64,000 nucleotides of DNA from an uncultured Phocaeicola sp. Its GTDB lineage: Bacteria > Bacteroidota > Bacteroidia > Bacteroidales > Bacteroidaceae. Positions 57,811-64,000 of this stretch are shown piece after piece. The DNA lies in assembly GCA_948579315.1 (NCBI GenBank), contig CAPAOL010000005.1, forward strand, positions 43,656-107,655, written 5' to 3'. Below the pieces are notes generated by a model that saw nothing but the letters and a program-made list of their open reading frames with translations, did not search any database and was not told the DNA's origin. The position numbers were made by a program, and so were the translations under genes. The first letter of the stretch is position 1. Every line of letters begins with the position of its first letter.

Positions 57811-57840
57811 TTTGTATTACAAATATTATTCGTATCTTTG
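57811..57840 (+). promoter_or_regulatory. Promoter of the rightward small-gene unit
   Basis: TTTG (57811-57814) and TATCTTTG (57833-57840) are 18 bases apart. The leader has TAACGTCTTACACA (57866-57879), repeated at 58210-58223. Confidence 0.7.
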
Positions 57841-57933
57841 TAGTATAGAAAAGGAGATAAACGGTTAACGTCTTACACACTTTCCCGTTTTTACTTCTTC
57901 TTTGGTTGAATGTTTAATTTAAAATATAAGATT

Positions 57934-58147
57934 ATGGAGGTATTACTAAACTTACAAAACAAAAATGTAACATTAAACGCCGTACATGTAGCCCCAGAGG
58001 GCACAAACTGATGTGTTTCAAGAAACAGCGAAAAAAGCCGCTATTATAAGACTATCAACGGCAAATAGTTTTGAATTGATTCACTATCAGGATAAACATA
58101 TAGCGTTATTAATACCTTTTGATCGCATTCAAAAGATTTCGTATTAA
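57934..58147 (+). pseudogene. Small gene interrupted by a +1 frame break
   Basis: MEVLLNLQNKNVTLNAVHVA...GTN stops at TGA (58009-58011). One base on, the sequence continues as DVFQETAKKAAIIRLSTANS...DRIQKISY to a stop at 58147. Together ~70 residues. Explained by one extra base or a programmed +1 shift at AAC TGA. Confidence 0.5.
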
Positions 58148-58154
58148 TAAAAAA

Positions 58155-58223
58155 GCCGGATCAGTGCGCTAACTTCTCCGGCCTCCCTTTAAACTTTGCG
58201 TTTATCGGCTAACGTCTTACACA
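58155..58223 (+). promoter_or_regulatory. Leader hairpin and direct repeat
   Basis: GCCGG/CCGGC (58155-58159/58178-58182) followed by CCTTTAAACTTT, then TAACGTCTTACACA (58210-58223), a copy of 57866-57879. The same hairpin plus CCTTTAAACTTT precedes the gene at 58773 (58734-58751). Confidence 0.45.
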
Positions 58224-58288
58224 ACGTTAAATGCAAAGTTAAGGGAAAAACAAAGACAAACCAAGTTTCACCCTTTAAATTTTGCGTT

Positions 58289-58429
58289 ATGAATACAAAT
58301 TTGCTGATTATCTACATTCGCAATTCTCGCGATAAACAGTATTACGGCGTTGCCGCGCTGCTGGTGCGTTGTGGAAGCTATATATATAACGTAACATCAG
58401 AACCAAACATTTATTATAATGCTAAATAG
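58289..58429 (+). CDS. Tiny protein (46 aa)
   Basis: MNTNLLIIYIRNSRDKQYYG...: an all-beta small protein. The start follows the leader word CCTTTAAATTTTGCGTT. No family recognised. Confidence 0.5.
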   Translation: MNTNLLIIYIRNSRDKQYYGVAALLVRCGSYIYNVTSEPNIYYNAK

Positions 58430-58436
58430 TTAGAAT

Positions 58437-58547
58437 ATGTTTTGTTTAATGCTGCTTTTATTCGGTGCCGTGGTGTTCATCTCCGGCACCGATCCCAAGA
58501 AATTAAAAGACTTCATAAATAAAAATGATCAATCAGACAAATTTTAA
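58437..58547 (+). CDS. Tiny membrane protein (36 aa)
   Basis: MFCLMLLLFGAVVFISGTDP then a charged tail ...KNDQSDKF. One membrane helix (1-16). The gap to the gene before it is seven bases. Confidence 0.5.
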   Translation: MFCLMLLLFGAVVFISGTDPKKLKDFINKNDQSDKF

Positions 58548-58551
58548 ATTT

Positions 58552-58716
58552 ATGGAGAAAAAGATATTATATCATATTGGATTATACGGATTTAGAAAAC
58601 TTATAGTTTATGTAATAAAGGATAACGGGGATAATACATCTATTGTTAGCCTTAACAAAGACGGTTCATTTCCTAAACACGTTTGGAAATGTAATTTGCA
58701 TAACATAAACGAATAA
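58552..58716 (+). CDS. Small hypothetical protein (54 aa)
   Basis: From ATG 58552, MEKKILYHIGLYGFRKLIVY...; beta strands and basic ends. An upstream ATG at 58525 overlaps the preceding gene. No family recognised. Confidence 0.5.
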   Translation: MEKKILYHIGLYGFRKLIVYVIKDNGDNTSIVSLNKDGSFPKHVWKCNLHNINE

Positions 58717-58772
58717 TACAAATATTCCACCGCGCCGGACGGTTTTCCGGCATTCCTTTAAACTTTTATATT

Positions 58773-58931
58773 ATGACTACTTATATAATAGAATCCCCAA
58801 ACGGAGAAACGCACAAATTAGAAGTATTCCGTACCGCAACCGGATTTAGTGTTTATGTTGATGGCTCAAATATATGTGAGAGTATAACGGAGGAAGATTT
58901 TTTGCAAGAGCTTGAAAACCCTACTTTCTAA
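58773..58931 (+). CDS. Small hypothetical protein (52 aa)
   Basis: MTTYIIESPNGETHKLEVFR...: beta strands then an acidic helix. The GCCGG/CCGGC hairpin and CTTTAAACTTTT lie upstream. No family recognised. Confidence 0.55.
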   Translation: MTTYIIESPNGETHKLEVFRTATGFSVYVDGSNICESITEEDFLQELENPTF

Positions 58932-58932
58932 C

Positions 58933-59073
58933 ATGGTGGGCGTAATTATTTGGCTAATAGTAGTTTTATTAATCTGCTTTAGCGTGTTTGGCGGTCTTTG
59001 GCTGCTTCCTATTTACTTGCTTTTTTGCCTTGCTTTAGGCTTTTACTTTGGTGTAAAATATCTAACTATTTAA
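58933..59073 (+). CDS. Small membrane protein, copy B (46 aa)
   Basis: MVGVIIWLIVVLLICFSVFG...LGFYFGVKYLTI; paralogue of the protein at 33734-33874, same length and same conserved ends. Two hydrophobic segments. The clamp-like gene follows after 4 bases. Confidence 0.65.
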   Translation: MVGVIIWLIVVLLICFSVFGGLWLLPIYLLFCLALGFYFGVKYLTI

Positions 59074-59077
59074 TGTT

Positions 59078-60775
59078 ATGAATGAAAAAGAATTTAACGG
59101 CCTCATTTTGGCCGAATTGGTTAAAATAGCAAACGACGTTTTTACAAATGAAATAGAAATAGCTCCCGGTACCTATACCGCCGCGGAGCTTGCAAAACTG
59201 AAAGATGCCAACGGGAACGAGATAAATATAAAATATCTTTGCGTTGATGCCAAACTAAATATAACGGATTTTAGGACTGTACAAATAAACAGCTTTAAAT
59301 GTTCCTTTCCAGTGGATCAGGTTTTTAATCTTGTTTGGCAATTTGAAAAGCTGATAGGCACCAAACAAGCCAATAAAACAAGGTTTACCAAAATAGAAGA
59401 GCGTGAAAATATTGTTTGCTCCTTTGATATGTGGATTACAAAGGAACATCTAAATATCACTAAATTAGTAACAAAAGATTCTCTAAGACCAGCATTTAAT
59501 TATATTTATCTTGATCCTTACAAATCGGCTTTAGTTGCTTCTGACGGGCGTACATTAAAAGAATATCCCGTAATTATTGAAACATCCGGGCTTTTGCCTG
59601 ACGGTCTGAAATTATTTATCAATCCCAAACATTTAAAAGAAATGGTTGGCCGGTGCTCTGTTTGTGTTTGCAGTCAGGAAGGCGGCAATATTACAGAAAT
59701 AACCAACGATAAGAAACAAACCTTTATTTGTGATTTTGCCGGATATTTCCCTAATTACCGGCTTGTATATCCCAATCTTTCAAAAGACGGATTTATAAAG
59801 ATTCAGAAAAGCGAATTAAAAGCGGTTGCCGGTTTTGTAAAAGAAATAGCCAAACGGAACAAAAAAAGCGGTTTCTCACTCCGTACTATTGCCAGAGAGA
59901 ACAAAGTTTATTTATCTTATAATGACGCAGACAGTAACGGACACAAAGAACTTTGTGTAACATTGGAAAAAGCCGCTTTAATTGATATAAAGTTAGGTTT
60001 CTTTGCATCAAACGTTATCCCTTTGCTTTCCGGCTGGACTGGTGGCGTATGGCTGGTGGCACCTGATCGGGCGGCGGTCTTCGATGATAAGGCGGCGCGT
60101 ATCGGTGTGGTTATGCCTGCCTTTATAAATGATTCTATTTGCCCGAACTTAAAATGTAATATAAAGGCTTTAGATCGCGCCAAAGCTCCGATCATCCCGG
60201 AAAAAGAACCGGTAAGAGAACCGGGAACACATTTACCGGCCTTATATGTGGATGCACAAACGAAAACACCGGCGTTTGTCTTTGCTTTGGTAGCTCTGAT
60301 AGATTTTATTTCCCGTTGGTTTTATCAGGATCAAATAAACAAAGCATTACAGAGGCTAACAATGTTAACCGAACTATCCGGCATTTCTTTGCCTGAACTA
60401 TTAACCGAACCAGTAAGCGAAGAAACAAACGCAAATGTACCCGAACCAATAACAGAGGATGAACCAGTACGCGCATACACACCCGAACTATTGTATATTG
60501 ATCGGCCTTTGGTTTTCCCGGTGCCTATCTTCATACATAAACATGAACGAACTATCAGCCGAATCGTTGTGCCCGAACTATTGAATCACCAATGTATAGC
60601 GTTACTGTTTGTTTCCATGATGTTACCCGAACTATTACGGCGATATGTTTGGGGAACAATCCGACCAAAGGCAAATGCAGATGAACTATTTTGGGGCGAT
60701 TTCAGACGTTTTCACACCAAAGGTAATCATCGAATCAGAGACGGAACAAAAGAGGCAAACAAACCTAAATTATAG
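59078..60775 (+). CDS. DnaN-like sliding clamp with PELL-repeat tail (565 aa)
   Basis: Residues ~125-375 resemble the second and third clamp domains: AFNYIYLDPYKSALVASDGR (typical ATDGHRL position), LPDGLKLFINPKHLKEMVGR, DFAGYFPNYRLVYP (matches the FPDY..VIP word) and a final GVVMPAF. This suggests a DNA polymerase processivity factor. Residues ~380-565 are a Pro-rich tail with PELL units starting at 60392, 60482, 60572 and 60626 and a DELF unit near 60680, spaced 90, 90, 54 and 54 bases. Codon use in the tail is repetitive (CCCGAACTATT three times). The tail is unusual. Confidence 0.55.
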   Translation: MNEKEFNGLILAELVKIANDVFTNEIEIAPGTYTAAELAKLKDANGNEINIKYLCVDAKLNITDFRTVQINSFKCSFPVDQVFNLVWQFEKLIGTKQANKTRFTKIEERENIVCSFDMWITKEHLNITKLVTKDSLRPAFNYIYLDPYKSALVASDGRTLKEYPVIIETSGLLPDGLKLFINPKHLKEMVGRCSVCVCSQEGGNITEITNDKKQTFICDFAGYFPNYRLVYPNLSKDGFIKIQKSELKAVAGFVKEIAKRNKKSGFSLRTIARENKVYLSYNDADSNGHKELCVTLEKAALIDIKLGFFASNVIPLLSGWTGGVWLVAPDRAAVFDDKAARIGVVMPAFINDSICPNLKCNIKALDRAKAPIIPEKEPVREPGTHLPALYVDAQTKTPAFVFALVALIDFISRWFYQDQINKALQRLTMLTELSGISLPELLTEPVSEETNANVPEPITEDEPVRAYTPELLYIDRPLVFPVPIFIHKHERTISRIVVPELLNHQCIALLFVSMMLPELLRRYVWGTIRPKANADELFWGDFRRFHTKGNHRIRDGTKEANKPKL

Positions 60776-60814
60776 CCATTTCAAACGAATTATTACATAT
60801 ATCAATGAATCATT

Positions 60815-60997
60815 ATGGAAGAGAATAAACAAGCCAAAAGAAGTTATCGCCGAAACAAACCGGCTACGAAAAGTAAGGTCTATGCTATTAGACTGGATAT
60901 TGATTTGGTTGATTTTGTCAGAGAGCAACCAAACATGAGTAAATTTATTAATGAACTGATCCGAAAGGAGAAGGAAAATACCCAAAAGTATGAATGA
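60815..60997 (+). CDS. Ribbon-helix-helix-like protein, copy B (60 aa)
   Basis: MEENKQAKRSYRRNKPATKS then KVYAIRLDIDLVDFVREQPN and MSKFINELIRKEKEN. Paralogue of 33871-34092: same basic start, AIR(F/L)D(L/I)DLV strand and FIN(D/E)LIR helix. DNA-binding regulator or antitoxin likely. Confidence 0.6.
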   Translation: MEENKQAKRSYRRNKPATKSKVYAIRLDIDLVDFVREQPNMSKFINELIRKEKENTQKYE

Positions 60998-61499
60998 AAA
61001 ATCAAAAGCTTTTGAACTGATAGAATTTGTTTGGAACAATGAAAAGACTGATTCTTATTTACGAGTCAACATAGCCATGTATGAAGCAGTAAAGTTGGCT
61101 ATAATATCTCAAATGAAATTCAATAAAGAGGATTTTCAGAATATATTTTCAAAATTCAGCGGTGGTTACTGGTTTGGAGTCAACCCCAACGGTAAGGGCT
61201 ATGGTGAAAATTTCTATCGGAAAGCTGTTACTTCGGGAAATATTTCAGCCTGCCAAAGCTATGAAGCATTCTGCAATATTAAACCCTTCATAGACTCCAA
61301 AGGCAGAAGGTTATGCAAAGGGGCAATGTACCGGGATAATGAGAAACGTTATAGGGTGACGGGATTTGATTTCAGCACTAAAAAAGTTTATTTAGTAGGT
61401 TATGCCATAAGTGATTGGGAAGAAAAAGGCAAAAAGACTCTTTTCAACTTTACCAACAACGAATGGAACGAATTTAGAAAACAAATAAAGCAATTTTAG
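60990..61499 (+). CDS. Hypothetical protein (169 aa)
   Basis: Alpha/beta, with KFSGGYWFGVNPNGKGYGEN and CNIKPFIDSKGRRLCKGAMY. No family recognised. Eight-base overlap with the RHH gene suggests a toxin-antitoxin-like or regulator-effector pair, which is speculation. Confidence 0.55.
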   Translation: MNEKSKAFELIEFVWNNEKTDSYLRVNIAMYEAVKLAIISQMKFNKEDFQNIFSKFSGGYWFGVNPNGKGYGENFYRKAVTSGNISACQSYEAFCNIKPFIDSKGRRLCKGAMYRDNEKRYRVTGFDFSTKKVYLVGYAISDWEEKGKKTLFNFTNNEWNEFRKQIKQF

Positions 61500-61506
61500 C
61501 ATAATT

Positions 61507-61596
61507 ATGAATCAAAAAGCAAAAGATTATATCAGACGTAACACTTTGGATTTGGAAAGTGACAACCGGATGGATTCTACCGGCTATGTTAAGTGA
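61507..61596 (+). CDS. Tiny protein (29 aa)
   Basis: MNQKAKDYIRRNTLDLESDN... ends TGYVK. Overlaps the next frame by 11 bases; a one-base shift would fuse both into a ~70-residue protein. Confidence 0.4.
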   Translation: MNQKAKDYIRRNTLDLESDNRMDSTGYVK

Positions 61597-61717
61597 CGGG
61601 AGATACTTACCACCGAAAGAAGCGGTACAACAATGTTACAACGCTTTCGGCATAAGGGTTGGCTTAGGTGATAATTGGGAAGATATTTATGATGGTTGGA
61701 ATAAAGAAATGAAATAA
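61586..61717 (+). CDS. Small protein (43 aa), possible continuation of the previous frame
   Basis: MLSDGRYLPPKEAVQQCYNA...WNKEMK reads like a natural C-terminus. It starts inside the previous gene (ATG in its second-last codons). Ends two bases before the recombinase gene. Confidence 0.45.
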   Translation: MLSDGRYLPPKEAVQQCYNAFGIRVGLGDNWEDIYDGWNKEMK

Positions 61718-61719
61718 AA

Positions 61720-62538
61720 ATGAAAGACTTACGTATAGCATTCTTGGCAAAATACCCCAAATATGAAATTATACTCAACATGTATAGTCGGGCAAATGAT
61801 TGCCCGGCAACATGGGAGAATCTTTCAAAAGTCCGATTGCAGACTTTTGTTGATTATATGGAAGAACGGCTGGCACCAAACTCTGTTCGCCAATATGCCG
61901 CCAAATTAAAAGCTGTATTGAACTTGTATAATGAAGAGGTTGAGCTACCTAAAGACTATAATAAAATCCTTTCAGTAAAAAATGTGAGAAGCACTAATGT
62001 TTGGCTTACTGATGAAGAACTTGAACGAATTATCACCTATGCTCCCAAGAATACCAACGAACAATTGGTACGCACACAATTTTTAATAGGCGCCTTTACC
62101 GGTTGCCGTCATAGTGACTATACACGGTTGAACAACCGTAATATAGTGGGTGGAATGATCTCTTATGTCAGCCTAAAAACTAAAACTCATGCCACGGTGC
62201 CATTGAAGCCAATCGTGAAAGAGCTACTAACAAATTTACCTAAAGAAGAAGTTAGTGATCCGACATTCAACAATAATATCCGTAATATTTGCCGGAAAGC
62301 CGGAATCACAGAGGCGGTTAAAGTATTCAAGGCCGGAAAGGAAGTGGAAGGTGAAAAATGGGAATTTGTTTCAAGCCACACGGCACGCCGGAGTTTTGCA
62401 ACCAATTTGTATTTACGCGGTGCCGATTTATACTCAATAAGCCAAATGATGGGACATGCAAGCGTGGAAATGACTCAAAATTATCTTTGCTGTGGTCTCC
62501 GTGAACAATCGGCACAAGTTATGGAGTATTTTAAATGA
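61720..62538 (+). CDS. Tyrosine recombinase (272 aa)
   Basis: Core-binding part ~1-95 and catalytic domain with Arg (GAFTGCRHSDY), Lys region, HTARRSFATNLYLRG (HxxR), GHASVEM and the nucleophile Tyr in MTQNYLCCG. Shorter than typical phage integrases, resembling Bacteroidetes transposon-type or shufflon recombinases. Rightward, convergent with the other integrase and sharing a terminator with it. Confidence 0.85.
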   Translation: MKDLRIAFLAKYPKYEIILNMYSRANDCPATWENLSKVRLQTFVDYMEERLAPNSVRQYAAKLKAVLNLYNEEVELPKDYNKILSVKNVRSTNVWLTDEELERIITYAPKNTNEQLVRTQFLIGAFTGCRHSDYTRLNNRNIVGGMISYVSLKTKTHATVPLKPIVKELLTNLPKEEVSDPTFNNNIRNICRKAGITEAVKVFKAGKEVEGEKWEFVSSHTARRSFATNLYLRGADLYSISQMMGHASVEMTQNYLCCGLREQSAQVMEYFK

Positions 62539-62542
62539 AACA

Positions 62543-62581
62543 AGCCACGCTAAATATCGGTAGAACTATTTTAGCGTGGCT
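62543..62581. terminator. Bidirectional terminator between recombinases
   Basis: AGCCACGCTAAA (62543-62554) pairs with TTTAGCGTGGCT (62570-62581), 12 bp. Confidence 0.88.
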
Positions 62582-62589
62582 TTCTTATA

Positions 62590-63729
62590 CTATGACAAAA
62601 TCCGTTCCAGCATCTCAAAGTCTTTTTCCACTTCGGCATTCAGAACTTTAGCATATTGTTGTGTGGTGCGTACATTTGTATGACCGAGCATTTTACTCAC
62701 ATTTTCCATTTTAACCCCATTGTTCAGGCACATTGTCGCAAATGTGTGCCTGCTCATGTGAACGGTCAAATTTCTATCAAGCCCTGCATAATCAGCAACT
62801 ATTTTAAGCCGCAAATTGTATTGTTGATTACTGATAATCGGAAGCACATAATCATATTTTTTCAATATTTCCATTGCAGGAGACAGTAATACGATAAAAT
62901 AGTTTTCTTCTGTCTTTAAACGAATATCCAATATAACATACTTATTGCCGCGTTTTTGTACGTCACGTTTGAAATTGAATTTAGCAAGATCAGCATAGGA
63001 TATTCCAGTATATGCCTGAAAAATAAAAAGGTCACGGACTCTACAGATCGTTTCCGAGTATATTTGAGCATCTTTCACTTTCTTCAATTCTTCGGCAGTC
63101 AAATATTTCCTGATGGCATGTTTGCCACGGGAAAAACGCTCACCCTTATACGGATCATTTTTTAGCAAATCAAACTTTATGGCCTCGTGGATATAACGTT
63201 TGTTACGTTTATGATAGTTATATATTGTCGGCTGTGAATAGCCCTTAGCATGTAACCAATCATCATACAATGTGATATTGGCTTTTGTGAGATCAGAAAA
63301 ATATATTATTCTGTCAAATTCACGTAATGAGGCCGCAAATGTCCGATGGGAAGCTTTGGTACTTTCCGTTATATCTCCACGCTCTTCAATTCTTCTTTCT
63401 ACAAAGTCAACAAAACTTTCTGATTTATTGGTATATCTCAAAAATCTATCCAGCTTATCAAAATCAAAAACTTCCTTTTTGCTGATAAGTTCATTAATCC
63501 AATTTTGGATAACCCGGAGTTGTTCATCAAGACACTGGTTCAATTGAATCATTTCAACCGAATTGATTATCTTCTTTCGATCATTCCATTGGTCGGAATA
63601 GACTTTAACGCCGGTTCCGATCCATTTTCTCTTACCTTCGCTCAAAACTTCAATTTGAACGAGTCCCTTGTGTGTCTTTGTCGCAACCTTTTTACGGTCA
63701 AAGACGAATCTCATTGTCGGATATTTCAT
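62590..63729 (-). CDS. int: Phage integrase, tyrosine recombinase (379 aa)
   Basis: N-terminal arm-binding domain (RKKVATKTHKGLVQIEVLSE), SAM-like core (~110-195), catalytic domain with HMSRHTFATMCLNN (HxxR), GHTNVRTTQQYAKV (His and Tyr). The first catalytic Arg is not at its usual place (YTGISYADL instead of TGLRxxD), as in many Bacteroidetes integrases. It lies ~220 bases from the tRNA-Asp 3' end, the likely attachment target. Confidence 0.85.
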   Translation of the reverse strand: MKYPTMRFVFDRKKVATKTHKGLVQIEVLSEGKRKWIGTGVKVYSDQWNDRKKIINSVEMIQLNQCLDEQLRVIQNWINELISKKEVFDFDKLDRFLRYTNKSESFVDFVERRIEERGDITESTKASHRTFAASLREFDRIIYFSDLTKANITLYDDWLHAKGYSQPTIYNYHKRNKRYIHEAIKFDLLKNDPYKGERFSRGKHAIRKYLTAEELKKVKDAQIYSETICRVRDLFIFQAYTGISYADLAKFNFKRDVQKRGNKYVILDIRLKTEENYFIVLLSPAMEILKKYDYVLPIISNQQYNLRLKIVADYAGLDRNLTVHMSRHTFATMCLNNGVKMENVSKMLGHTNVRTTQQYAKVLNAEVEKDFEMLERILS

Positions 63730-63916
63730 ATTCTTTTGAGTTTTGGTATCTACTGATTATCGCTACAATTTAAAAATGGTATCAAAGGCGGTATCATTAT
63801 AGGTGAAAATATCGGTAAAAATCGGGAAATACTGGTAAGTTTCCGGTAAATATGCACCCAATTTTTATATATTCTCCATCTACTTCCAATGCCTTAATTG
63901 TCTGATACACAACAAA

Positions 63917-63944
63917 AAAGGGAGTAACTAATGTTACTCCCTTT
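63917..63944 (-). terminator. Terminator of the tRNA-Asp gene
   Basis: AAAGGGAGTAAC/GTTACTCCCTTT, 12-bp stem with a T run on the minus strand, two bases beyond the tRNA 3' end. Confidence 0.85.
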
Positions 63945-63946
63945 CG

Positions 63947-64000
63947 CGGTGCGTACGGGACTCGAACCCGTGACCCCATGCGTGACAGGCATGTATTCTA
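63947..64000 (-). tRNA. tRNA-Asp (GUC), 5' part outside window
   Basis: Anticodon loop CTGTCAC gives anticodon GTC. T-arm ACGGG-TTCGAGT-CCCGT, acceptor ACGCACC with discriminator G; CCA not encoded. Its 3' end faces the integrase, so it is the probable host integration site. Confidence 0.9.

Noticed and set aside
60815..61499. Firm toxin-antitoxin call for the RHH gene and its neighbour
   Set aside because: The 169-residue partner shows no known toxin fold; kept only as a possibility.
63730..63946. Attachment-site core sequence
   Set aside because: The matching left-end copy is outside the window, so the core cannot be defined.
13..63999. CRISPR array or insertion sequence
   Set aside because: No regularly spaced identical repeats with unique spacers, and no transposase with terminal inverted repeats, were found.

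Overview
The window is most of an integrated temperate siphovirus-type phage of a Bacteroidales host (Bacteroides, Phocaeicola or Parabacteroides type). Reasons: several promoters fit the Bacteroidetes form TTTG-N18-20-TAnnTTTG, Shine-Dalgarno sites are weak, and the gene set (RecE/RecT, DUF3127 ssDNA-binding protein, Rha and KilA-N regulators, MuF head protein, D5 primase, lectin-like receptor protein with a diversity-generating retroelement) matches gut Bacteroidales prophages. The right edge is a host tRNA-Asp gene beside an integrase. The left edge cuts the phage repressor, so the left attachment site is outside.

Layout. 1-2.2 kb: repressor (-), divergent early promoters with TACTT/AAGTA inverted repeats, and two structured untranslated segments. 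1.5-20.1 kb (+): early operon with an excisionase-like protein, RecE-like nuclease, RecT, an HU-like protein, an SPFH lipoprotein, RuvC, a radical SAM protein, a TIGR02757-like protein, a retroelement target gene, ASCH and PAPS-reductase-like proteins, a Dam-type methylase, an RtcB RNA ligase, MazG and an ssDNA-binding protein. 20.2-33.5 kb (-): spanin-like protein, fibre, endolysin, holin, tail fibres, reverse transcriptase, template repeat, variable receptor protein and tail tip. 33.7-34.6 kb (+): cargo island with its own promoter and terminator. 34.9-36.1 kb (-): two antirepressor-type regulators. 36.6-48.0 kb (-): tail and head genes from tape measure back to scaffold. 48.1-48.5 kb (-): initiator tRNA, tRNA-Phe-like gene and a Com-like zinc finger at the head of the late operon. 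48.7-51.8 kb (+): terminase large subunit and portal. 52.0-57.6 kb (-): MuF head protein, small genes, D5 primase-helicase, HExxH protein, iteron-like cluster and probable small terminase. 57.9-61.7 kb (+): tiny genes, a sliding-clamp-like protein and an RHH protein. 61.7-63.7 kb: two convergent tyrosine recombinases.

Main discovery. A diversity-generating retroelement (DGR) is present: reverse transcriptase with IGxxxSQ and YxDD motifs, a 108-bp template repeat (26064-26171) and an adjacent variable repeat (26351-26458) in a tail receptor-like gene. A second variable repeat (12794-12900) lies about 13 kb away on the opposite strand, inside a small apparently cytoplasmic protein gene of the early operon. 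Of its 15 differences from the template, 14 are at template adenines, so this remote non-tail target appears to be genuinely diversified. The reverse transcriptase itself is spread over three reading frames.

Other notable signals: a tRNA-Leu-like RNA whose anticodon arm is replaced by an H-type pseudoknot (8943-9105), a second pseudoknot plus tRNA-like minihelix (36180-36358), six poly-G tracts followed by AATT within 10 kb of early genes (two putting a gene out of frame), a duplicated membrane-protein/RHH cassette, a phage initiator tRNA, and a CTATACAT iteron-like cluster beside the primase. Several single-base frame disruptions could be real decay, switching or assembly error, and this cannot be decided from one sequence.
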